Positions 14,701 through 20,980 of a stretch of 21,620 nucleotides of DNA are shown here, in pieces. The position numbers and the translations under genes are program-made. Numbering within the stretch: position 1 is the first letter of the stretch; every line of letters begins with the position of its first letter. The stretch covers positions 1-21,620 of IMG/VR virus record IMGVR_UViG_3300021964_007591; one strand, 5' to 3'. Below the pieces are notes generated by a model. It saw only the letters and a list, made by a program, of their open reading frames with translations. It made no database searches and had not been told where the DNA came from. The DNA is from a virus.

Positions 14701-17700
14701 TAGGAAGAGTTACTTTATCAGTGCCTTTTACTCCTCCAAAATCAAACGTATCGTTAACATCTAATACATGTATTGAATCACCAAAGTTTACATCTATTAA
14801 GTTATCAACACCTACAACAGTTAAAGAAATATTACCATTAGCTTTATCAGGGGCTTCATCAATTTGATCTGTTGAAGTTACTAGTAAGCGGGAACGGCCA
14901 AATTCTGTAGTAAAACCGTTCTTACCATAAATAATTATTTTCTCCCCCTCAGTAACATCACTTATAGCATCCAAATGCATAGTAATAATATCTCTAGAAA
15001 TAGAAGGAGTAGCATTACTTACTAATTTTAAATCAGTTGTGGGTCTAGCCCTATAGTATTCTGTAACAAATTCATTAGAATACCCAGTTCTATCAGTAAA
15101 AGAACTAATTTCAATATCAGTGTAAACAGAACCGTCTAAATCTCTTTTAGGGATAGATCTAAGAGAAAAGTCAGGAGCAGGGGGCTTCAGTAGTGGATTA
15201 AATAAGTCAGTAAAAACTAAAGGCTGATAATCAATTAGTGTATCTGCGTCAACATACACATTAGAAACATACTCTACTGCTTCTATTTTTATAATTTCTT
15301 CTTTACTTCTATCTAAGGCTGATACTTTAAATAATTTATCTGTAAGAGATGTATAAATATTAGTAGGGTCATTAACCTCTCCTAATGTCCATAGGTCAAA
15401 TCTACTTGGCAAATGGTTTGACCCCCAACCGCCTGAAAAAACTTCAAAAGTTTTAGAACCTACATCATATTTTCTAATAGCCTCTACTCTAACATACTCT
15501 GTACCTCCAGAGACATTAGCTGTATTACTTAGAGAATAACTAGTATTACTAATTAAATAAGTATCAACTAATCCTGATTTAGTACTAGCTACTCTTACCG
15601 CTAAAGGCTTGGTATTTGCAGTAAATACAGTAGAAGTAATAGAAGGAACGCCAATATGTTCAAGATAAATTGAGGTATTAGAAATACCGTCTATACTATC
15701 TTTTTGGATAAGACCTCCATATCCCCAAGCTACTGAAGCGGCTCTTTGAGAGACAGAAATAATTGATCCAGGTCTTAATTCTGATGCTTCAATACCAGTA
15801 TCAAAAGATATTTTTCTTTTAGAGTATTTTTTATCTGCTATTAAATATTGTGCTAGTCTTATAGCTTGGCTTTTTCTATTAATACCTTCTAATTGAAGAG
15901 ATACTACATTTTCTATGCCGTTTCGCTCATTTAAAGCACGAGGGTCATCTATTCTTAAAGTTTCTCTTCTATTATGATTAGTAACATCTATATAAGAAAC
16001 ATCTACTCCAGTAACTAAATCCTCTTCATTCATTCCAGAAATCAGTAATGAATCTCTTTTTATATTAGTTTCATTAAATATAGCTGATGGCATATCATCT
16101 GGTTTATCTTGATGTAAATAAATTTTACCGCCAGTATAGTATAAAATAGATCTAAAAGTTAAAGTTAGTATTGTGATAAGGTCAATTACTTGTTTTTGAT
16201 CTGCTATGACAGAATCTAAAATAAATCTTCTTTCTTTAATAGAAGTTCCTAAGTCATATCCTATTAAGGATTCCTTTACCGATGTTTTTGTGTTTCTTGG
16301 TTTATTTCTAAAACTACCATCTGCTTTAGCATCTACCCCATAAAATTTACCATTAGTGACATCACAAGCATCATTATATACCGCTGCATCATAAAAAGAA
16401 AATTTATCAATATTACCTTCAGGAATTCCTAATCCATAAGTTGTGTTTGTTAATAAATCGTATATATGCCACACGGGATTTTGTGTCCAAGAATAAACAA
16501 ATTGACCATCCCATAAACCCTCATATATAGTAGGATTAGTATCGTTTAACACAGCAGTCCCTGTTTTTTGTTGACGATATCCGTAATCAGCTCTATCTAC
16601 ATCATTAATTTCTATTTGTCTCCAATCTATATCACCATTTTCTAAAATAGGTTGGTTATAATTAGCAGGAACTTTAACTATTAATCCTTTTATTAAATTA
16701 CTTATAGCAGGCATTGATCCTTTATGCTCAGCAAAGGCTTTAATTGCATATCCTACAGTAGCAGTTCTTGTATACGCGATAGGTTGATCTATGATCTCTG
16801 TCCATCCTTGAAAAGTTAAACTTTCTTGCACTTTGGAGGAAGAGTTATCGCTGGAGGTTTTTTCTATAGTAAATCTATATCCAGCATCAGATAATTTATC
16901 TGCGGGTATTTGTACAAATAGGTCAAAAGAAAAAGCTACGTTTGTTTTACCAGAAATTGTTCTTTCTTGAGTTCCTAATTCTTCAACACCAGTTGAATCG
17001 TATATTGTAGCTTTAACAGTTACAGAGTGTCCTAAAATATTACCATCATTATCTTGTTTTTGAAGACCACCAATAATAAAGTAAAATTTTAAAGCAGTTG
17101 CAGAAGTTGGGCTTGTATTTTGTTTATCAACAGCAGATCGTGGAACACCAGAGGCATTACCCTTTTTAAGCTCTACTGCAGAAGATAGTCTCTGAGGTAA
17201 AAAGGTATAATCTCCGAATAAAGGAAGAGGACTTTGAGTTAGAGTACCTGTATTAGATAATACATAAAATTTCTCTGAATCAATTTGTTGATCAGAGTCT
17301 AATAAGTCATCAATAAAACCTTCGTTAAATTCTATATCAATAGGACCATTAGGATTAATTCTGTATACAGGACCCTCACTTAACCCAAGGGTTAAAAACA
17401 TTATATCAGTAGAAAATAAATTATTAGGGTCTTCTCGTCCACCACCGCCACCACTTTTGCCGCCACCGCCGCCATTATGCACCTTAATGCCATTAGCAAT
17501 ATAAGAATGATAATGAGATACCTTAAAGTTATAAACTTCGTCAGTTTTTAGAAACTCAATAGAAAAAATCTCAGATAATTCATTATTATCTGTTAATAAT
17601 TTATCGCCTATGTTAAAATCTTTTAGCTCTTGATAGTCTCCGTCTTCCTTTAAAACCCAGTGATTAGGAGTTATATCTAAATACCCATACTCATGGGTTA

Positions 17701-17926
17701 CTCGATAAATTTCATCTACAGGATGATAAAATGTCTCAGTTACGGAAGAAAGAATTAACTCACCTATCTCATCAAATGCCCATACCTTATCTCCTACTTC
17801 AATATCTGAAATAGGTTTTTGATAGCTATCACACGCAATAAGGGTGTCTGCAGAAAAGCAACCTCCACCGCCGCCTCCGCCTTCAATTAAAGGTACCGCT
17901 GTATCATCAATATAGATAATTGTCAT
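11735..17926 (-). CDS. Giant tail-tip J-like host-specificity protein with an N-terminal Hint domain (2063 aa)
   Basis: A 2063-residue protein like lambda J, the central tail-tip protein that contacts the host. Residues 1-22 are a leader ending in Gly7, 23-151 a Hint (intein-like) domain, and 152-164 a second Gly-rich linker. The J body follows: FLTLGLSEGPVYRINPNGPI aligns with the 'ISEGPIEG' N-terminal region of lambda J. NPVWHIYDLLTNTTYGLGIP (about 490) is the characteristic J segment. Fibronectin-III-like beta repeats probably fill the middle (for example around residues 1400-1600), and the C-terminal 400 residues are Ser/Asn-rich adhesin. No frameshift or stop interrupts it. It lies 17 bases after the I-like gene with only a weak ribosome site. 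Function as tail-tip hub and adhesin is confident. Processing by the Hint domain is inferred. Confidence 0.92.
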   Translation of the reverse strand: MTIIYIDDTAVPLIEGGGGGGGCFSADTLIACDSYQKPISDIEVGDKVWAFDEIGELILSSVTETFYHPVDEIYRVTHEYGYLDITPNHWVLKEDGDYQELKDFNIGDKLLTDNNELSEIFSIEFLKTDEVYNFKVSHYHSYIANGIKVHNGGGGGKSGGGGGREDPNNLFSTDIMFLTLGLSEGPVYRINPNGPIDIEFNEGFIDDLLDSDQQIDSEKFYVLSNTGTLTQSPLPLFGDYTFLPQRLSSAVELKKGNASGVPRSAVDKQNTSPTSATALKFYFIIGGLQKQDNDGNILGHSVTVKATIYDSTGVEELGTQERTISGKTNVAFSFDLFVQIPADKLSDAGYRFTIEKTSSDNSSSKVQESLTFQGWTEIIDQPIAYTRTATVGYAIKAFAEHKGSMPAISNLIKGLIVKVPANYNQPILENGDIDWRQIEINDVDRADYGYRQQKTGTAVLNDTNPTIYEGLWDGQFVYSWTQNPVWHIYDLLTNTTYGLGIPEGNIDKFSFYDAAVYNDACDVTNGKFYGVDAKADGSFRNKPRNTKTSVKESLIGYDLGTSIKERRFILDSVIADQKQVIDLITILTLTFRSILYYTGGKIYLHQDKPDDMPSAIFNETNIKRDSLLISGMNEEDLVTGVDVSYIDVTNHNRRETLRIDDPRALNERNGIENVVSLQLEGINRKSQAIRLAQYLIADKKYSKRKISFDTGIEASELRPGSIISVSQRAASVAWGYGGLIQKDSIDGISNTSIYLEHIGVPSITSTVFTANTKPLAVRVASTKSGLVDTYLISNTSYSLSNTANVSGGTEYVRVEAIRKYDVGSKTFEVFSGGWGSNHLPSRFDLWTLGEVNDPTNIYTSLTDKLFKVSALDRSKEEIIKIEAVEYVSNVYVDADTLIDYQPLVFTDLFNPLLKPPAPDFSLRSIPKRDLDGSVYTDIEISSFTDRTGYSNEFVTEYYRARPTTDLKLVSNATPSISRDIITMHLDAISDVTEGEKIIIYGKNGFTTEFGRSRLLVTSTDQIDEAPDKANGNISLTVVGVDNLIDVNFGDSIHVLDVNDTFDFGGVKGTDKVTLPINQKEESGTGDAAGLLGFIGSDTRITNYSANVVAWDSGTQTIKIDNDHSGTNTLYTLLPDPPFYISLNQIIDHRYFANNALYVTGNYQEIVRTNTATTTNLINSHIFKQPLGVSVRHSNFTEVYINGEAYTNFNLEKGLDNLANSQVSINLTTLPTSEANLDVRVVSNVYTVPLIELGDNIAWNAGNVYGISDSTYDTTAPSYDAALTANGIYRVILSDNIKSNVAQAYAINVTPDPIGTVGNLNVAAKTFTFDYNSTVFPGMLNLANNSVYTVNVPLDNFIPISIDESTNSRIIKRVETGVHAVKARNINKFGRRSPFVTKQVVVRPLPIKAVSNLEISESLYKDSTLGVATRVLISFDSITGQEVTDYEISYKINSDGGDLTSFNTIKVPAIGTDTDGKIRFKIDNIERGLSGNPNSVVVRVTPLNKNLRGSTIVKEQSIVGKAAKPLNVINFAVGQSGESLVFIWQYVQDITTGDNYDLDLLEVQIKRIASTTESSQAALLDAWASANDLAKVDARTNRVVIDIDQYGPYTYLVRTRDTSGNLSEDVVTSNYTSISTTYNKVFAAYSEDDPSGAYVPGFTNTNYGETAYASYYESNTGGLSYSKADSLFDSSSVDNANGASSGWSVIGGSPSDLRALSTAVYQTQIRDLGSTLTASIQLELIGEQALKSTWLDYSEQVGEDAVTESAPAGSLRDIDFSGALGIGNILGYSNASAATVSYDSKNKTLVSGTSGSYYANVYGIITTGNYDGDTANANVLSLISGVSNGSAIVLGDSWYANGRSTGSNGFSNLTVAGTSYKLVNLTQWLDLSPEATFYGTSGIVTTNTEFRVASSNPYYANGNVNVSAFTAVANSDGYVNFVTGARTFRYFQFRYKVNNSNPQQAELILDKFRYRIALDERLFTQTVTITTAVTFIDYAQMGYVQIPRVTATTISASSNQLAQPQCIVLDRGLEGANISVYFSNGVSSHDIIGPSSIYTEVDFAVTGV
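17474..17860 (-). other. Hint / intein-like self-processing domain inside the J gene
   Basis: Residues 23-151 of J. Block A is CFSADTLIA with the nucleophile Cys23. VGDKVWAFDE (44-53) is the usual second strand. Block B is DITPNHWVL with the TxxH signature T86-P-N-H89. The end is SYIANGIKVHN, giving the penultimate His150 and terminal Asn151. At 129 residues it has no room for a homing endonuclease. It is flanked by Gly7 and Gly5KSGly5. The residue after Asn151 is Gly, not Cys, Ser or Thr, so canonical protein splicing is not expected. N-terminal thioester formation and Asn cyclisation (cleavage) remain possible. This is the pattern of bacterial-intein-like or autoprocessing Hint domains. Confidence 0.93.
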
Positions 17927-17943
17927 TATAAAGTGTCTACCTT

Positions 17944-18648
17944 TTAACCAGTTCTAAGAATTTCGTTAGATTTCGAATAGAATAAGTCTCTTACATAAAT
18001 AGTATCAGATACTCCATGACTCATCGTTTCTACATGCCCACTAAGCATTTGCCCTGCAACTCTAGGCATACCATAAACAATAGGTATTTTAGCATTAGGA
18101 TCTGTGGTGTTTTCTAGTGCATCAAACATATCATTATTTCTTCTTTGTTGTTCATCTGCGCTAGCTCTATTAGTTGTTTTAGGAGGTGACTGCAACGCTT
18201 GCATCAGCCCTGATATCGCCATCGAAATACCCATTTTTATAATAAAAGCCTCTACTCCTACTGCAGTAGCCGTTCCTCCTATGGCACTAGCAATTCCAGG
18301 AGCTACATAGGGTGCAATAACTATTACCGCTATTGCTATTAAAATCATTAAAAATCCGCCCTTTTTACCTCCAGAACCCCCAATAACTGGAACTAAAGTA
18401 AATTCTTCACCTTTAATTTTATTAAGCTCAAATTCTTGTTTAGTAATGCATTTTCCACTAGAGTTAATAAGAGTTAAATTTTCTTTAGATAAACTTCCAT
18501 TTAAGATTTGATTAATATATTTTCGTAATTTGGGAAATAGTACTACAAGAGCATCTTTAATATCAGAAAGCTTATTAACATCTATTTGATGAGAGGTAAC
18601 TCCAGTATAAGAAACTAATACTGGATGAAAATTTATAGTTACTAACAT
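17944..18648 (-). CDS. Lambda I-like tail-tip assembly protein with membrane-active segment (234 aa)
   Basis: Matches lambda TipI in size, place and layout. An N-terminal beta-grasp part (MLVTINFHPVLVSYTGVTSH to EEFTLVPVIGGSGG, 1-94) is followed by a Gly-rich hinge, then a hydrophobic stretch (about 98-150, GGFLMILIAIAVIVIAPYVA onward). A hydrophilic C-terminus contains KIPIVYGMPRVAGQMLSGHV, the usual 'IPxxYGxxRVGG' element of this family. In lambda-like phages it is needed for tail-tip assembly and its hydrophobic part may enter the envelope. It overlaps the JAMM gene by seven bases and precedes J by 17 bases, as expected for K-I-J order. AAGGAAAG precedes the ATG. Confidence 0.9.
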   Translation of the reverse strand: MLVTINFHPVLVSYTGVTSHQIDVNKLSDIKDALVVLFPKLRKYINQILNGSLSKENLTLINSSGKCITKQEFELNKIKGEEFTLVPVIGGSGGKKGGFLMILIAIAVIVIAPYVAPGIASAIGGTATAVGVEAFIIKMGISMAISGLMQALQSPPKTTNRASADEQQRRNNDMFDALENTTDPNAKIPIVYGMPRVAGQMLSGHVETMSHGVSDTIYVRDLFYSKSNEILRTG

Positions 18649-19013
18649 TCTAAACTTTCCTTTGTAAAATTTCTAAATCGAAGATAGTTAAGTTCGTCTA
18701 GCCAATACTCATAAAAAGTATCATTATGACTTCCTACAACGAATTTATATTGAGAAAAAATAGCAGAATCCTTGTCTGCCTCACTAGGTAAATCATCATG
18801 ATACTTTGTATGGCTATGAAAAATACCCCAACAATCATTTCCATGTTTTAATAAGGCTATAGGATCTAGAACAAATGTTTCTTTAGGGAGGGAACTTATA
18901 TTATCACAAGGTACATAATCAAAATCTTTAGTAATAATTCCACAGCATTCTACTTCTGGATTTTTTAACATATGATTTTTAAATCTATCAATTAAGCTTT
19001 CATACCTATCCAT
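18642..19013 (-). CDS. JAMM/MPN metallopeptidase, N-terminal half of a split lambda K (123 aa)
   Basis: A 123-residue stand-alone JAMM (Mov34/MPN/PAD-1) domain, a zinc isopeptidase fold. Catalytic Glu is E22 in VECCGI. The zinc motif is H66-S-H68, then S77 and D80 in FHSHTKYHDDLPSEADKDSA. This has eight residues between the second His and Ser where the usual JAMM spacing is seven. Lambda K fuses this domain to NlpC/P60. Here they are separate genes with NlpC/P60 first. The ATG overlaps the preceding gene by 22 bases, with GGGGATAA just before it. The probable job is peptidase or assembly activity at the tail tip. Confidence 0.88.
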   Translation of the reverse strand: MDRYESLIDRFKNHMLKNPEVECCGIITKDFDYVPCDNISSLPKETFVLDPIALLKHGNDCWGIFHSHTKYHDDLPSEADKDSAIFSQYKFVVGSHNDTFYEYWLDELNYLRFRNFTKESLEC

Positions 19014-19423
19014 CTATTTATCCCCATCGTATATTGTTTATAGTAGTTTCCGTATACCGCTATATGCGACTTATGATTTTGTAATATATGTAGTATTTTA
19101 CTATTTCCTATATATAAACCACAATGATTAGTAATTGTAGAAGAACCAATAGTCATAGTTATAACATCAAATTCTTTAGGACTATTAACTAACTGCCATC
19201 CATAATCTTTAGAAGATGCTTTTTTAATGCTGTCTTCATGAATTTGCTGATACCAGTACTCGTCTACTATATTACACCAGTCTCTAGTAGTATAAGGTAT
19301 TTCTATTTCAAGTTCTTGTTTATAAATATACTTAACTAAATTAAAACAATCTATTCCAGTATTAGGGTCTAATCCTAAATGTTTAAAAGGAAGCCCTACG
19401 TATTTATCCCATTCCACCGCCAT
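18992..19423 (-). CDS. NlpC/P60 peptidase, second of a tandem pair (143 aa)
   Basis: A 143-residue NlpC/P60 cysteine peptidase, the family that cuts D-glutamyl-diaminopimelate links in peptidoglycan and in lambda-like tails forms the C-terminal half of K. The catalytic set is visible: Cys26 in GIDCFNLV, His100 in TNHCGLYIG, and a third polar residue His112 in ILHILQNHKS. I prefer ATG 19423 to an in-frame TTG at 19447. It then begins MAVEWDKYVGLPFKH, a normal family start, and has the same length as its neighbour. It overlaps the upstream paralogue by 28 bases. Probable role: local opening of the cell wall during DNA injection. Confidence 0.88.
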   Translation of the reverse strand: MAVEWDKYVGLPFKHLGLDPNTGIDCFNLVKYIYKQELEIEIPYTTRDWCNIVDEYWYQQIHEDSIKKASSKDYGWQLVNSPKEFDVITMTIGSSTITNHCGLYIGNSKILHILQNHKSHIAVYGNYYKQYTMGINRWIGMKA

Positions 19424-19827
19424 ATACTTGCTATTTGATCTCTCCAATCTTGATTTAATACCTCAATTAAAGAACTTTTTCCTTCCGGTAAGTGAATAAA
19501 TCTATTAGCCTCTATATATAAACCAAAATGAGTTGGTATTAAACGACCTGATTTAAATATTATTACATCATATTCTTGCAACTCTGTCAAGTAAACTTTT
19601 ATAGCAACAGTAGTTGCCCAATCTTCAAGTGTCTGAACGGATAAGCGCTTCATCCAACCTCTTCCATCTTTTGGCTTACCACCTGGAAGACCTAAAGGTT
19701 CCCACAAACTTTCAAAAACATTAGAATTAAGCTCATTTTTATAGATGGAATCTATAAGCGTAATACAGTTGTTTTCTAAGTAATTATGCTTAATTCCTAT
19801 ATATTTAATATATTTTGATGCTATCAT
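19396..19827 (-). CDS. NlpC/P60-like peptidase, first of a tandem pair (143 aa)
   Basis: A 143-residue paralogue of the next gene. The Cys is C21 in ENNCITLIDS, His is H100 in PTHFGLYIE, and the third residue is H112 in RFIHLPEGKSS. The His100 to His112 spacing is the same as in its neighbour. Elsewhere sequence identity is low, so the duplication is old. The family aspartate/glycine before Cys (GxDC) is replaced by ENNC, so activity may differ. The ATG is 22 bases inside the end of the radical SAM gene, and no clear ribosome site precedes it, suggesting coupled translation. Its presence beside the radical SAM gene may be significant. Confidence 0.8.
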   Translation of the reverse strand: MIASKYIKYIGIKHNYLENNCITLIDSIYKNELNSNVFESLWEPLGLPGGKPKDGRGWMKRLSVQTLEDWATTVAIKVYLTELQEYDVIIFKSGRLIPTHFGLYIEANRFIHLPEGKSSLIEVLNQDWRDQIASIWRWNGINT

Positions 19828-20980
19828 ACCAATCAGCTAATTGAGGAACTACAGCAGTAAAATTTTCATTCCTACTTCTATCTAATAAACTTATATTTTT
19901 TTTAAACGTTTTCTGAAGTATTTCAGCATCAGGATTTTCTCCCATCATATATCTTAACCAATCAGATATATGATTTATCTCATAAACTGTTAACTTATGC
20001 TTATTTTCTTTTATAAATTGTTTATAGAAACTTAAAATCTTTTGTTTTTCTTCTTTAGGCAGTATTTGTAAAGATATAGAAGGAGGAGTAACTAAAGTAG
20101 TACCAAATAAAGAAATACTTTTTTTCTTAGCCCATAAAAGTAAATCTGGCATAGAGTATATTGTAAAAATAGAAACCACGGAACTTATAGTTGTTATATA
20201 AGGCAACATTCTATCTACATTACTTTCAAAATCTTTCCAAATTAGTTCTTTTCTAACATACTCACAAACATCTTTGTAACCGTCACAACTAACCCATAGT
20301 TTTATTTCTTTAAAATGATTCCATAAATCTACTAATTTATAATTTTTAAAATTTAATATAGATAAATTAGTATTATATTGTAAAGTTATATCTGTTTTAT
20401 TTTTACTAATTAGATATTCTAAAATTTTATAGTGTTGTTCTAATACTAAAGGCTCTCCTCCAGCAAAATATATAACTTCTAAATTAGAATAAATTAAATC
20501 TAGTCCTTCCCAAAAAACTTTTGTATCCCAATACTCTAGCTTTTTTCCCTCAATATTAAAAAGTAGTTTTGCTTCTTTAATCCAAGAAGTACTAGCATAA
20601 CTTCCACAAGTTCTACATCTAAAATTACAAGTATTGCCTAGTCTAAAATCTATATAAACTGGAAGGGGAGGGGTGAGAGTTTCTTGAAGGTATTCTTTAT
20701 GCTTCCAAAATTTGTTAGCGTTATTCTTTGGATTTTCATAAACACCAAGCTCTTCTTTTCTGAAACATGCATTATAGCATTGAGGAGGGATTTTATCATC
20801 TAGAAAAGTTTGGCGTAATGACTTATACTTTTCTCCGTGCCAAACATCAAGTATTGTTTGCTGACTAGTTCCTAAAGAGTATTGGTCATCAAAAGTATTT
20901 GAAAAACAACAAGCTTTGTATTGACCTTTCATATTACCATGAAGATGAATCCAAGGAAGTATACAACCTTTTATTGCCAT
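19805..20980 (-). CDS. Twitch-domain radical SAM enzyme (391 aa)
   Basis: A 391-residue protein. The N-terminal part (about 1-90) has cysteines C6, C24, C25, C68 and C72 in the GCILPWIHLH and YKACCF surroundings, resembling a SPASM/twitch auxiliary [Fe-S] domain placed in front. The radical SAM core follows with CNFRCRTC (C118, C122, C125), FAGGEPLVL (GGEP 174-177) and later VSCDGYK (about 233-239). Similar twitch radical SAM proteins are known in marine phages, with no proven substrate. The ATG overlaps the stop of the tail-tip L gene as TAATG. It lies between L, itself predicted to bind an Fe-S cluster, and the peptidase genes, so a protein substrate in the tail tip is a reasonable idea. 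The second radical SAM gene at 6678 is a different family. Confidence 0.88.
   Translation of the reverse strand: MAIKGCILPWIHLHGNMKGQYKACCFSNTFDDQYSLGTSQQTILDVWHGEKYKSLRQTFLDDKIPPQCYNACFRKEELGVYENPKNNANKFWKHKEYLQETLTPPLPVYIDFRLGNTCNFRCRTCGSYASTSWIKEAKLLFNIEGKKLEYWDTKVFWEGLDLIYSNLEVIYFAGGEPLVLEQHYKILEYLISKNKTDITLQYNTNLSILNFKNYKLVDLWNHFKEIKLWVSCDGYKDVCEYVRKELIWKDFESNVDRMLPYITTISSVVSIFTIYSMPDLLLWAKKKSISLFGTTLVTPPSISLQILPKEEKQKILSFYKQFIKENKHKLTVYEINHISDWLRYMMGENPDAEILQKTFKKNISLLDRSRNENFTAVVPQLADWYDSIKIY

Noticed and set aside
17430-17480. Poly-Gly stretches around the Hint domain as sequencing or assembly error
   Set aside because: The reading frame is intact on both sides, mixed Gly codons are used (GGC, GGA, GGT), and Gly/Lys-rich starts are normal in J proteins.
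17474-17860. Interpretation of the Hint domain as a full homing intein
   Set aside because: Only 129 residues, no LAGLIDADG or HNH part, and the residue after the terminal Asn is Gly, so neither homing nor standard splicing is supported.
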